Assembly: GCF_004803895.1 (NCBI RefSeq)
Contig: NZ_CP021978.1
Coordinates: forward strand, 7,006,001 to 7,070,000
DNA length: 64,000 nt
Reading direction: 5' to 3'
Origin: Streptomyces hawaiiensis
GTDB lineage: Bacteria > Actinomycetota > Actinomycetes > Streptomycetales > Streptomycetaceae
The position numbers and the translations under genes are program-made. The notes beneath the pieces are model-generated. The model had not been told where the DNA came from, ran no database searches, and saw only the letters and a list, made by a program, of their open reading frames with translations. Below, piece after piece: positions 37,992 through 46,186 of this stretch (the stretch's first letter is position 1; each line of letters opens with the position of its first letter).

Positions 37992-38933
37992 TCAGGGTGC
38001 CCGGTCCTCGGAGCCGCCGGAGGCCAGCGCCTCGGCCGGGGTGTTCACCGGCCTCGGTGTGCCGGTGAGGTCCAGGACGAACAGCGGGACGCCCAGGGCG
38101 TCGGCGCGGGCCCGGGCGTCGGCCGCGTATCCGGTGAGGGAGAAGTAGAGGCATTCCGCGGACTCGGTCATGGCCGTCAGCCACAGGCACTCCACGTCCC
38201 GCAGGGTCGCCGGGCGCACGGCCGGGTCGACCTGTGCGAGGACGCCGCGGGCGGCCAGTCCGATGCCGGACGGGGGCCGCTGGTCCGCCCGGCGGACACC
38301 CCGGTAGCCGAGCCAGCGCAGATACAGCGCGGTGGCGGTGACGGCGTCGAGGGCGGTGCGGATGGTGACGGACCGGAAGGGCGGCTTGGCGGAGGCGGAG
38401 GCGATGCCGGTGGGGGCAGTGGCATCGGCGGGAGCGGCGGCGGTCTCGCGCGGGCCGGTCGTGGGGTCGAGGCCGGCGGCGGCGCGCTGGTCGTGGGTGC
38501 CGTCCTGGTCCGCTGCCGTGTCCTGCTCGCAGGTGTTGTCCTGGCCTGCCGGCGCCTCCTGGCCGGACGTCCTGCCCTGGCCGCCTGCCGTGTCCTGGCC
38601 GGTCATCCTGCTCTCGGGGGGCGACGTCCCACCGGCCGCCGCGTCCTGACCCCCGCCGGTGCGCGGGCCCTCCACCACCGCCACCCGCAGCACCACCCCG
38701 CACGCGCACCCCACCTCCGGGCGCGGCCACTCGCCGCGTCGCCCGCAGGACCCGCACCGCACCGTCACCCAGTCGTCCTGCCAGACCCGGTGCGCGACGG
38801 GCGTCGCCGAGCCGTCGCGGTCCAGTGGCGGTGCGACCGGCGCGCCGCACACGCAGGGGTACGCGGGAGCCGTGTAGCGGTGCTCGCGGTGGCAGGCCGG
38901 GCAGCGCACCGGAACGGTCTCGGCCATGGCCAC
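37992..38933 (-). CDS. Zinc-ribbon protein with a degenerate Mrr-like restriction-endonuclease domain
   Basis: A 313-aa modular protein. Residues about 10-85 hold two zinc ribbons (CPACHREH...CVCG and CGSCGRRG...CACG). About 90-170 is a low-complexity Gln/Asp/Gly-rich linker with repeated GQD, EQD and DQD units. About 185-300 resembles an Mrr/PD-(D/E)XK domain (ALYLRWLGYRGVRRAD; LTGYAADARARADALGVPLF), but the metal-binding Asp position reads SGIGLAA and the QxK position reads AQVDP, so cleavage is unlikely. I infer a nucleic-acid-binding, non-cleaving protein. The domain call is by eye and needs a profile search. Confidence 0.5.
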   Translation of the reverse strand: MAMAETVPVRCPACHREHRYTAPAYPCVCGAPVAPPLDRDGSATPVAHRVWQDDWVTVRCGSCGRRGEWPRPEVGCACGVVLRVAVVEGPRTGGGQDAAAGGTSPPESRMTGQDTAGGQGRTSGQEAPAGQDNTCEQDTAADQDGTHDQRAAAGLDPTTGPRETAAAPADATAPTGIASASAKPPFRSVTIRTALDAVTATALYLRWLGYRGVRRADQRPPSGIGLAARGVLAQVDPAVRPATLRDVECLWLTAMTESAECLYFSLTGYAADARARADALGVPLFVLDLTGTPRPVNTPAEALASGGSEDRAP

Positions 38934-39042
38934 TCCAGAACCGTGTCGCGTAGGGACGGCGTGCCCATCGTGCTCTCTCGGACCCCGCCCTGTCCGGCGC
39001 TTGCCGTCTCTTGACGCCCTTCACCCACCCCACATACATTCA

Positions 39043-39078
39043 TTCCAGATAGTAGAAAACAATTTCCACAATACGGAA
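39043..39078. promoter_or_regulatory. Tandem TTCC-N7-(A/G)GAA operators upstream of gcl
   Basis: TTCC-AGATAGT-AGAA at 39043-39057 and TTCC-ACAATAC-GGAA at 39064-39078, start to start 21 bp (two helical turns). The same pair with the same spacing occurs upstream of hyi. An IclR-type AllR repressor controls these genes in S. coelicolor, and these are plausible sites for such a protein. Confidence 0.7.
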
Positions 39079-39137
39079 GAGCTCACCGCGGGGCGCGACG
39101 GGAGTGCGAATCCGACAGCCGAAGCAGGAGTAACTCG

Positions 39138-40922
39138 ATGGCTCGAATGACCGCTGCCCGCGCGGCAGTTGAGATCCTCAAGCGCGAGGGCGTCACTGAC
39201 GCGTTCGGTGTCCCCGGCGCGGCGATCAACCCGTTCTACGCGGCGCTCAAAGCCTCCGGCGGCATCGCCCACACCCTCGCCCGGCACGTCGAGGGCGCCT
39301 CGCACATGGCCGAGGGCTACACCCGTACCCGCCCGGGCAACATCGGCGTCTGCATCGGTACCTCCGGCCCGGCCGGCACCGACATGATCACGGGTCTGTA
39401 CTCCGCGATCGGCGACTCCATCCCGATCCTGTGCATCACGGGCCAGGCCCCGACCGCCGTGATCCACAAGGAGGACTTCCAGGCCGTCGACATCGCCTCC
39501 ATCGCCAAGCCGGTCACCAAGATGGCCGTGACCGTGCTGGAGGCCGCGCAGGTCCCGGGCGTCTTCCAGCAGGCCTTCCACCTGATGCGCTCCGGCCGCC
39601 CCGGCCCGGTCCTCATCGACCTGCCGATCGACGTGCAGCTGACGGAGATCGAGTTCGACCCGGAGACCTACGAGCCGCTCCCGGTCTACAAGCCCGTCGC
39701 GTCCCGCGCCCAGATCGAGAAGGCGATCGGGATGCTGAACGCGTCCGAGCGGCCCCTGATCGTCGCCGGCGGCGGCATCATCAACGCCGACGCCGCCGAA
39801 CTCCTCGTCGAGTTCGCCGAACTGACCGGCACCCCCGTCGTCCCGACCCTGATGGGCTGGGGCCTGCTGCCCGACGACCACGAGCTGAACGCCGGCATGG
39901 TGGGCCTGCAGACCTCGCACCGCTACGGCAACGCGACGTTCCTGGAGTCCGACTTCGTCCTCGGCATCGGCAACCGCTGGGCCAACCGCCACACCGGCAA
40001 GCTCGACGTCTACACGGCCGGCCGGAAGTTCGTCCACGTCGACATCGAGCCCACCCAGATCGGCAAGATCTTCGCCCCGGACTACGGCATCGCCTCCGAC
40101 GCCAAGGCCGCCCTGGAACTGTTCGTCGAGGTCGCCAAGGAACTGAAGGCCGCCGGCAGGCTCCCCGACCGCTCCGAGTGGGCCGCCGCCGCACAGGAAC
40201 GCAAGGCGACCCTCCAGCGCCGCACGCACTTCGACGACATCCCGATCAAACCCCAGCGCGTCTACGAGGAGATGAACAAGGCCTTCGGCCCGGAGACCCG
40301 GTACGTCTCCACCATCGGCCTCTCGCAGATCGCCGGCGCGCAGATGCTGCACGTCTACCGGCCCCGGCACTGGATCAACTGCGGTCAGGCCGGCCCGCTC
40401 GGCTGGACCATCCCGGCCGCGCTCGGCGTCGCCAAGGCCGACCCGGAGGCATCCGTCGTCGCGCTCTCGGGCGACTACGACTTCCAGTTCATGCTGGAGG
40501 AACTGGCCGTCGGCGCGCAGCACAGGATCCCGTACGTCCACGTCCTGGTGAACAACTCCTACCTGGGGCTGATCCGGCAGGCGCAGCGGGCGTTCGAGAT
40601 CGACTTCCAGGTCAACCTGGAGTTCGAGAACCTCAACTCGCCCGAGCTCGGCGTCTACGGCGTCGACCACGTCAAGGTCGCCGAGGGCCTCGGCTGCAAG
40701 GCGATCCGGGTGACCGACCCCGCCGAGCTGGGCGACGCCTTCGAGCAGGCCAAGAAGCTCGCCGCACGGTACCGGGTCCCGGTCGTCGTCGAGGCGATCC
40801 TGGAGCGCGTCACCAACATCTCCATGTCGACGACCAACGACATCGGCAACGTCGTGGAGTTCGAGGAGATCGCCACCGAACCCGGCCACACCCCGACCTC
40901 GATCAGGACGCTGAAGGTCTGA
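39138..40922 (+). CDS. gcl: Glyoxylate carboligase (tartronate-semialdehyde synthase)
   Basis: A 594-aa ThDP-dependent enzyme joining two glyoxylates to tartronate semialdehyde and CO2. Gcl differs from all related ThDP enzymes in having Val in place of the catalytic Glu at position 51, and here residue 51 is Val (LARHVEGASHMAEGYTR). The ThDP/Mg site is SGDYDFQFMLEELAVGAQH then VNNSYLGLIRQAQRAF. It takes glyoxylate from allantoin breakdown and passes product to glxR and hyi, encoded nearby. It is preceded by tandem operators and followed by a strong terminator. Confidence 0.96.
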   Translation: MARMTAARAAVEILKREGVTDAFGVPGAAINPFYAALKASGGIAHTLARHVEGASHMAEGYTRTRPGNIGVCIGTSGPAGTDMITGLYSAIGDSIPILCITGQAPTAVIHKEDFQAVDIASIAKPVTKMAVTVLEAAQVPGVFQQAFHLMRSGRPGPVLIDLPIDVQLTEIEFDPETYEPLPVYKPVASRAQIEKAIGMLNASERPLIVAGGGIINADAAELLVEFAELTGTPVVPTLMGWGLLPDDHELNAGMVGLQTSHRYGNATFLESDFVLGIGNRWANRHTGKLDVYTAGRKFVHVDIEPTQIGKIFAPDYGIASDAKAALELFVEVAKELKAAGRLPDRSEWAAAAQERKATLQRRTHFDDIPIKPQRVYEEMNKAFGPETRYVSTIGLSQIAGAQMLHVYRPRHWINCGQAGPLGWTIPAALGVAKADPEASVVALSGDYDFQFMLEELAVGAQHRIPYVHVLVNNSYLGLIRQAQRAFEIDFQVNLEFENLNSPELGVYGVDHVKVAEGLGCKAIRVTDPAELGDAFEQAKKLAARYRVPVVVEAILERVTNISMSTTNDIGNVVEFEEIATEPGHTPTSIRTLKV

Positions 40923-40937
40923 CGCGCGGGGGAGCAG

Positions 40938-40971
40938 AGGGGCGGCCCGTCCCTGGGGACGGGCCGCCCCT
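40938..40971. terminator. Terminator after gcl
   Basis: AGGGGCGGCCCGTCCC pairs with GGGACGGGCCGCCCCT (16 bp) across a two-base loop; it serves gcl and the convergent TIGR04222-type gene. Confidence 0.85.
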
Positions 40972-41025
40972 CGCGCATGTCCGTACCGCGTCCCCGCGGA
41001 TGACCGCTCTCACTCCCGCACGGGG

Positions 41026-41643
41026 TCAGCTCCCGCCGCCTCCGCAGCCGCCCCCGCCTGCGCCGCAGTAGTGGTGAGCCCCGCCCCCGCCGCCCCTGCC
41101 GGGCGGTGAGTTCTTGAGCAGGCTCCTGCCGCCCACCTCGGCCCGGCGGACCAGACCCGCCCGCAGGGCGAAGCGGGGCACCAGCAGCCGCAGGGCCGCC
41201 TCGCCGTGCAGGGCGACCAGCAGCAGCCGTTCGCCGTCGGTCAGACCGTGCCTGCTCGCCGGCAGGGGGTGGTCCTGCCGCAGGCCGCGGACGTGCCGGC
41301 GGGCGGCGCGGGTCGGCCCGAGCAGGGGATAGCGCAGCAGCCCCGCCTCCGCGAGCGGAATGCGCATGAGGGCCACCGCGAGCCGGACGGCCGGATCCTT
41401 CACCAGGTCCTTGGGGGCGGCGGGCTTGCGCAGGCAGGCGCGCACCGCGACCGCCAGCGGAGCGGGCTGCTCCTGCGCCGACGCGTCGTCCACGGCATCC
41501 GCCCGGATCGTCCCCGGCAGGTCAGCCGCCACCAGGCCCCGCAGATACAGGTCGACCACGGCGACGGTTACGGCGGCCCGCGGGCCTTCCCCCAGCAGCG
41601 CGATCTCGTGCGGCTCCAGCCGGACCGCCGTACCGTCGCTCAT
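41026..41643 (-). CDS. TIGR04222-like protein with Gly/Cys-rich tail
   Basis: A 205-aa protein. LEPHEIALLGEGPRAAVTVA and the following LYLRGLVAADLPGTIRA match the repeating unit of TIGR04222 proteins of actinobacteria. The C-terminus is the striking CGAGGGGCGGGGS preceded by GRGGGGGAHHY, which also marks that family. The usual membrane segments are missing, so this is a short soluble version or one half of the family protein. Function unknown. It has no link with purine breakdown apart from position. Confidence 0.6.
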   Translation of the reverse strand: MSDGTAVRLEPHEIALLGEGPRAAVTVAVVDLYLRGLVAADLPGTIRADAVDDASAQEQPAPLAVAVRACLRKPAAPKDLVKDPAVRLAVALMRIPLAEAGLLRYPLLGPTRAARRHVRGLRQDHPLPASRHGLTDGERLLLVALHGEAALRLLVPRFALRAGLVRRAEVGGRSLLKNSPPGRGGGGGAHHYCGAGGGGCGGGGS

Positions 41644-41801
41644 GGCTTCACCCCCGTACCGGGGCCCGCCGCCCCCGTGCCGGCGGGCCCCTTGTGACGA
41701 GAATGTGCCCGGCCCCGGGGGCGGTTGAAGCCCCCGGGGCCGGGTGCAGAGCTTGATTTGAGGGTGCCGTACGCAGGGTACGACCGGTGACGTAGGAGCA
41801 C

Positions 41802-42038
41802 TCACGCCTCGTGGTGCTCCGAAAGGCCCGGCCAGTCGTCCGGGCCGCCGCCCTGCCATTCGACGAGGTCGCTGTCCGCGACATCGGTCACGTAGAGGTC
41901 GGCCAGGCGCAGGATCTCGGCGACGTCGTCGGTGTGGGTGGCGACGCCCAGCGGCTCCTCGTCCAGGGTGACCCGGCGGGAGCCGTCCAGGGCGGGGGCG
42001 TGGACCACGACATGCGGATGCTCGGTGGGAGGTGCCAT
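41802..42038 (-). CDS. Small acidic conserved-type hypothetical protein
   Basis: A 78-aa acidic protein (MAPPTEHPHVVVHAPALDGS; LADLYVTDVADSDLVEWQGG). No family is recognised. The coding pattern is consistent with a gene and it is isolated between neighbours of unrelated function; the ATG at 42038 has no strong ribosome site. Confidence 0.5.
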   Translation of the reverse strand: MAPPTEHPHVVVHAPALDGSRRVTLDEEPLGVATHTDDVAEILRLADLYVTDVADSDLVEWQGGGPDDWPGLSEHHEA

Positions 42039-42345
42039 GCCTTCAGGCTGCTGCGAACGGGGCGGTTCCGCACCCTGAAGCGGGCTGGCCGTCCGACGGC
42101 GCGAGGCTGGGCGCGACAGGACGTTCGCGCCGCCGGACGGGGTCTGGGGGAGGGGTGGCCCGTACTGGGACCGCGGCGGGTGCGACGGAGCCCGGAGCGG
42201 ACTTCCCTCAGGTCGAGAAGCCGTTCCCGGTCCTTCACCACCGCACTGGCTCACACGCCGCCGCGGTCCGCGCCCTGACCGTGCCGTGCCCGGGGGACCA
42301 CCCCTCATCCGGGTCGCCCCGGGCGGTCGGACACGGTCAGGGAGT
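42039..42345. terminator. Intergenic stretch with katA 3' inverted repeats
   Basis: No gene seen in these 307 bases. CCCTGACCGTG (42273-42283) pairs with CACGGTCAGGG (42332-42342) directly after the katA stop and may fold as terminator around a C-rich inner stem. CTTCAGG/CCTGAAG flank 42040-42082. The words TGGGCGCGACAGGAC and ACGGGGTCTG near 42107-42155 resemble those of the glxR terminator region at 43934. Confidence 0.5.
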
Positions 42346-43803
42346 TCAGTCCTCGCGCAGGGCGCGGACCGCCTCCTCCACGCGCCGCCCGTACGCGGGG
42401 TCGGCGGCGTGGAAGTGTGCGAGGTTCTTCTCGATCACGTCGTCGCGGGAGACCTGGGACAGGCCCCCGGCGATGTTCGCGACCAGGCGGGACTTCTCCT
42501 CGGCGGACATCAGCCGGAACAGCTCGCCGGCCTGGAAGAAGTCGTCGTCCTTGGTGTGCTGGGGCGCCGCGTGGGTGCCCGTGTGGCCGTTCACCGCCAG
42601 CGGCGCCGACAGTGGGCGGCCGGTCTCGGCGGGGCCGTCGTAGGAGTTCGGCTCGTAGTTCCTGGCGTACCGGCCCTGCGGGTTGGACGCCATGAGGCCG
42701 TCGCGGCCGTAGTTCTGCGCGGTCGTGGCGCGGGGCGCGTTGACGGCGAGCAGCGTGTGGTTGACGCCCAGGCGGTAGCGGTGGGCGTCCGCGTAGGCGA
42801 ACAGCCGGCCCTGGAGCATCTTGTCGGGGGAGGGGCCGATGCCCGGCACGAAGTTGTTCGGGGAGAACGCGGCCTGCTCGACCTCGGCGAAGACGTTGTC
42901 CGGGTTGCGGTCCAGCACCAGCCGGCCCACGCGCCGCAGCGGGTAGTCCTGGTGCGGCCAGACCTTGGTCAGGTCGAACGGGTTGAAGCGGTAGTCCGCC
43001 GCCTCGGCCGCCGGCATCAGCTGCACGTGGAGCGTCCAGGACGGGTGCACGCCCCGCTCGATGGCCTGGAGCAGGTCCGTCTGGTGCGAGTTGGGGTCCT
43101 TGCCGGCGATCTCGGCGGCCTGCTCGCTGCTCAGGGAGCGGATGCCCTGGTTGGTCTTGAAGTGGTACTTGACGAAGAACGCCTCGCCCCGGCTGTTGGT
43201 CCACTGGTAGGTGTGCGAGCCGTAGCCGTTCATGTGCCGGTACGAGGCCGGGATGCCGCGGTCGCCCATCAGCCAGGTCACCTGGTGCGTGGCCTCGGGG
43301 GAGTGCGCCCAGAAGTCCCAGACGTTGTCCGGCTCCTGACGGCCCGTGAACGGGTCGCGCTTCTGCGAGTGGATGAAGTCGGGGAACTTGATCGGGTCCT
43401 TGATGAAGAACACCGGGGTGTTGTTCCCGACGAGGTCGTAATTGCCTTCCCCGGTGTAGAACTTCACCGCGAAACCGCGCGGGTCGCGTACCGCGTCCGC
43501 GCCGCCGAGCGAGTCGGCCACGGTCGAGAAGCGCACGAACACCTCGGTGCGCTTGCCGACACCGCCGAGGAAGTCGGCGTGGGTGAAGTCCGTGACGTCG
43601 TCGGTCACTTCGAAGTGGCCGTACGCGCCCGAGCCGCGGGCGTGCACCACGCGCTCCGGGATGCGCTCGCGGTTGAAGCGCGCCAGCTTCTCCAGCAGGT
43701 GCTGGTCCTGGAGCAGGAGCGGGCCGCCGACGCCGGCGGTGGCGGAGTTCTGGTTGTCGGCGACGGGGGCGCCGGACTCGGTGGTGAGCACGCGCTGCGA
43801 CAT
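42346..43803 (-). CDS. katA: Monofunctional heme catalase
   Basis: A 485-aa clade-3-type catalase degrading H2O2. The distal His54 lies in RVVHARGSGAYG and the distal Asn in DLVGNNTPVFFIKDP. The proximal heme Tyr is in RLFAYADAHRYRLG (near residue 337). Its place between gcl and the glxR-hyi genes suits removal of peroxide from uricase. This is supported by a shared 17-bp palindrome about 75 bp upstream of katA and, inverted, about 75 bp upstream of uraD, the first gene of the uricase operon. A TTCC-N7-GGAG site lies nearer the start codon. Confidence 0.96.
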   Translation of the reverse strand: MSQRVLTTESGAPVADNQNSATAGVGGPLLLQDQHLLEKLARFNRERIPERVVHARGSGAYGHFEVTDDVTDFTHADFLGGVGKRTEVFVRFSTVADSLGGADAVRDPRGFAVKFYTGEGNYDLVGNNTPVFFIKDPIKFPDFIHSQKRDPFTGRQEPDNVWDFWAHSPEATHQVTWLMGDRGIPASYRHMNGYGSHTYQWTNSRGEAFFVKYHFKTNQGIRSLSSEQAAEIAGKDPNSHQTDLLQAIERGVHPSWTLHVQLMPAAEAADYRFNPFDLTKVWPHQDYPLRRVGRLVLDRNPDNVFAEVEQAAFSPNNFVPGIGPSPDKMLQGRLFAYADAHRYRLGVNHTLLAVNAPRATTAQNYGRDGLMASNPQGRYARNYEPNSYDGPAETGRPLSAPLAVNGHTGTHAAPQHTKDDDFFQAGELFRLMSAEEKSRLVANIAGGLSQVSRDDVIEKNLAHFHAADPAYGRRVEEAVRALRED

Positions 43804-43818
43804 CGTGACCTTCCGTAC

Positions 43819-43854
43819 GAGAGGGCAGCGGAAAAATGTTTCCGCTTTGTGGAG
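43819..43854. promoter_or_regulatory. TTCC-N7-GGAG operator and half-site upstream of katA
   Basis: TTCC-GCTTTGT-GGAG at 43840-43854, with a GGAA half-site at 43830-43833 that falls on the 21-bp phase seen in the gcl and hyi operators. It lies 16-51 bases upstream of the katA start. Confidence 0.55.
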
Positions 43855-43877
43855 CCTAGGGTCGGGGTGATCGGAGC

Positions 43878-43894
43878 GTCAACAGTTTGTTGAA
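43878..43894. promoter_or_regulatory. 17-bp palindrome GTCAACAGTTTGTTGAA upstream of katA
   Basis: TCAACA-GTT-TGTTGA is a perfect six-base dyad with a three-base centre. It occurs again, identical and inverted, at 46594-46610, at the same distance (about 75 bp) from the uraD start. The binding protein is unknown. Confidence 0.7.
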
Positions 43895-43913
43895 GCGGAG
43901 GGCGTGGCTGGTA

Positions 43914-43972
43914 CCGGGCGGCGCCGCCCCTTTGGGCGCGACAGGACAGTTGTCAGGGGCGACGCCGCCCGG
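43914..43972. terminator. Putative terminator after glxR
   Basis: CCGGGCGGCG (43914-43923) pairs with CGCCGCCCGG (43963-43972). The inner part also folds (GACAGGACAGTTGTC-like). It lies 40 bp past the glxR stop. Confidence 0.6.
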
Positions 43973-44012
43973 GGTCTGCGGGACCCCCTGGGCTACGAGG
44001 GTCGAAAGAGGG

Positions 44013-44927
44013 TCAGATCTGCGCGCCGGAGAGCCGCTCCACGGCCCGCAGCAGCGCCGAGTGGTCCAGGCCGCCGTCGCCCTGCGCACGCAGGCTCGCG
44101 ACCAGCTGGGCGACCACGGCACCGACGGGCAGGGCCGCGCCGACATTGCGGGCGGCGTCCGTGACGATGCCCATGTCCTTGTGGTGCAGGTCGATCCGGA
44201 AGCCCGGCTTGAAGTCGCGGCCGAGGAAGTTGTCCTTCTTGCGGGTCAGCACGGTCGAGCCGGCGAGCCCGCCGCCCAGGACGTCCAGCGCCGCCTTCAG
44301 GTCCACGCCCGACTTCTCCAGGAAGACCACGGCCTCGGCGCACGCCTGGATGTTCACGGCGACGATCAGCTGGTTGGCCGCCTTCACGGTCTGGCCCGAG
44401 CCGTGCGGACCGCACAGCACGATCGTCTTGCCGAGCGCCTCGAAGACAGGCTTCGCCTGGTCGAAGTCGGACTGCTCGCCGCCGACCATGATGGACAGCA
44501 CCGCCTCCACGGCACCGGCCTCACCGCCGGACACCGGGGCGTCCAGTACGCGGATGCCCTTGTCCTTCGCGGCCTTCGCCAGGTCGACAGAGGTCTGCGG
44601 GGTGATCGACGACATGTCGATCAGCAGCGCTCCGGGCTTCACGTTTTCCAGGATGCCGTCGGGGCCGTAGGCGATGGCCTCGACCTGCGGGGAGGCCGGG
44701 ACCATCGTGATGACGACGTCGGCGTCCTTCACGGCCTCGGCGATCGAACCGGCGGCGGTGCCGCCGGCGGCGGCCAGGCGGTCCAGCTTGTCCCGCTCCA
44801 GGGTGAAGCCGGTGACCTGGTAGCCCGCCTTGATCAGGTTCTCGGACATGGGGGAGCCCATGATGCCGAGGCCGATCCACGCGATCGCCGGGCGGGCCGG
44901 GTGGGAGGAAGCTGCGAGTGTGCTCAT
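44013..44927 (-). CDS. glxR: 2-hydroxy-3-oxopropionate (tartronate semialdehyde) reductase
   Basis: A 304-aa beta-hydroxyacid dehydrogenase reducing tartronate semialdehyde to glycerate with NAD(P)H. The cofactor motif is IAWIGLGIMGSPMSENLIKA, the substrate motif DAPVSGGEAGA, the catalytic lysine lies in GSGQTVKAANQLIV, and the C-terminal cofactor motif is LHHKDMGIVTDAA. It follows hyi on the same strand after 25 bp, so the two are an operon: hyi supplies or drains hydroxypyruvate, glxR pulls product to glycerate. Confidence 0.93.
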   Translation of the reverse strand: MSTLAASSHPARPAIAWIGLGIMGSPMSENLIKAGYQVTGFTLERDKLDRLAAAGGTAAGSIAEAVKDADVVITMVPASPQVEAIAYGPDGILENVKPGALLIDMSSITPQTSVDLAKAAKDKGIRVLDAPVSGGEAGAVEAVLSIMVGGEQSDFDQAKPVFEALGKTIVLCGPHGSGQTVKAANQLIVAVNIQACAEAVVFLEKSGVDLKAALDVLGGGLAGSTVLTRKKDNFLGRDFKPGFRIDLHHKDMGIVTDAARNVGAALPVGAVVAQLVASLRAQGDGGLDHSALLRAVERLSGAQI

Positions 44928-44952
44928 GATGGGGTGCCTTTCGGTACGGGGG

Positions 44953-45774
44953 TCAGCGGGGCAGCCAGTCGAAGGCCTCGGCGCTCGGGCGGTCGCCCGG
45001 CTTGTACTCGAGGCCGACCCAGCCGTCGTAGCCCGCCTTGTTCAGCTGGTCGAGGAGGTCTTCGAGGGGCAGCGAGCCCGTGCCGGGGGCGCCGCGGCCC
45101 GGGTTGTCGGCGATCTGCACGTGCCCGGTCTTGGCGGCGAACCGCTCGATCACCGACGGGAGGTCCTCGCCGTTCATGGACAGGTGGTAGAGGTCCATGA
45201 GGAAGCGGGCATTGCCCAGTCCCGTCGCCTCGTTGACCCGGTCGACGACCTCCACGGCCGCCGGGGCCGACACCAGCGGGTACAGCGGCGACTCGGGCCG
45301 GTTCAGCGCCTCGATCAGCAGGATCGCGCCGATCCGGTCGGCGGCCCGGGCCGCGAGGGTCAGGTTCTCCAGGGCGAGCGCGTCCTGCTCGGCGGGGTCC
45401 ACGCCCTCGACGCGGTTGCCGTACAGCGCGTTGAGGGCCGTGCAGCCCAGGGAGGCGGCGAAGTCGGCGGCCACGTCGATGTTGGCGCGGAACCGCTCCG
45501 ACTCCTCGCCGGGGACCGAGAGGGCGCCGCGGTCCGGGCCCGGGAGCTGCCCGGCGTAGAAGTTCAGGCCGGTGAGCCGGACGCCGGCGTCCTCGATGGC
45601 GCGCTTCAGGGCGTCGGGCTCGGATCGCTCGGGGACGGGTGAGTCGACCCAGGGCCACCACAGCTCGACCGCGGTGAAGCCCGCCGCGGCGGCGGCCGCG
45701 GGGCGCTCCAGGAGGGGGAGCTCCGTGAAGAGGATCGACAGGTTGACGTTGAAGCGCTGGTCTGCGAATCCCAT
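44953..45774 (-). CDS. hyi: Hydroxypyruvate isomerase
   Basis: A 273-aa TIM-barrel sugar-isomerase-like enzyme interconverting hydroxypyruvate and tartronate semialdehyde. FNVNLSILFTELPLLERPAA, the metal-binding Glu in ILLIEALNRPESPLY, FLMDLYHLSMNGEDL and HVQIADNPGRGAPGTGSL are the family marks. The ATG at 45774 follows GGAAGGGAG at a somewhat long distance; an in-frame ATG ten codons upstream has no ribosome site. It is first in the hyi-glxR operon and divergent from the MTH1187-like gene, with two operators between them. Confidence 0.9.
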   Translation of the reverse strand: MGFADQRFNVNLSILFTELPLLERPAAAAAAGFTAVELWWPWVDSPVPERSEPDALKRAIEDAGVRLTGLNFYAGQLPGPDRGALSVPGEESERFRANIDVAADFAASLGCTALNALYGNRVEGVDPAEQDALALENLTLAARAADRIGAILLIEALNRPESPLYPLVSAPAAVEVVDRVNEATGLGNARFLMDLYHLSMNGEDLPSVIERFAAKTGHVQIADNPGRGAPGTGSLPLEDLLDQLNKAGYDGWVGLEYKPGDRPSAEAFDWLPR

Positions 45775-45826
45775 CGGGGCGGCGCTCCCTTCCGTGTCGT
45801 CCATGGTGCGTCGCCCATGGCACTTA

Positions 45827-45862
45827 TTCCGCATAGTGGAATCTGTCTTCTGCTTAACGGAA
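45827..45862. promoter_or_regulatory. Tandem operators upstream of hyi
   Basis: TTCC-GCATAGT-GGAA (45827-45841) and TTCT-GCTTAAC-GGAA (45848-45862), 21 bp start to start, exactly the spacing of the gcl pair. They lie between divergent hyi and the MTH1187-like gene. Confidence 0.72.
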
Positions 45863-45922
45863 GATTGCCTGCGAGGTGCGAGGGCTGTCAAGAGGGGCTG
45901 CCGGAAAGTCCGCCCCGCGCGT

Positions 45923-45928
45923 TAGGTT
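45923..45928 (+). promoter_or_regulatory. -10 box of a putative leaderless transcript
   Basis: TAGGTT ends six bases before the GTG at 45935, with no ribosome site between. Confidence 0.45.
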
Positions 45929-45934
45929 GAGCGC

Positions 45935-46186
45935 GTGCGACTGAGAGTGGAGTTCACGACCGAGCCGTTCGACCTGGACGAGGCGCCCGCGCACGCGGTG
46001 GTGGCCCGCGAGGTCGTGGAGGCCGCCGAGCTGGACGCCGTGGACGTCGGCCCGTTCGGCAACACCGCGCAGGGCGGTGCCGACGCGGTGCTCACCGCCG
46101 TGGACGCCCTGCTCCGCAAGACCCTGGAGGCCGGCGCCACCCGGGTCACGCTCCAGGTCAACGTCGTCGAGGAGGGCGAGGCGTGA
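45935..46186 (+). CDS. MTH1187/thiamine-binding-like small protein
   Basis: An 83-aa protein. LDAVDVGPFGNTAQGGADAV and RKTLEAGATRVTLQVNVVEE follow the pattern of the MTH1187/YqgV (DUF77) family, in which a Gly-Thr loop and the closing GA-RV strand bind thiamine or pyrimidine-like ligands. That family is a ferredoxin-like fold of about 90-100 residues. The start is GTG, probably leaderless. It overlaps the next gene by GTGA. I suspect a ligand-binding partner for the adjacent HTH protein, but this is inference. Confidence 0.55.
   Translation: MRLRVEFTTEPFDLDEAPAHAVVAREVVEAAELDAVDVGPFGNTAQGGADAVLTAVDALLRKTLEAGATRVTLQVNVVEEGEA

Noticed and set aside
42107..42155. Dispersed intergenic repeat shared with 43934-43985
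   Set aside because: Only TGGGCGCGACAGGAC and short GC-rich words match; the rest differs, so it may be common GC-rich terminator sequence and not a true repeat.
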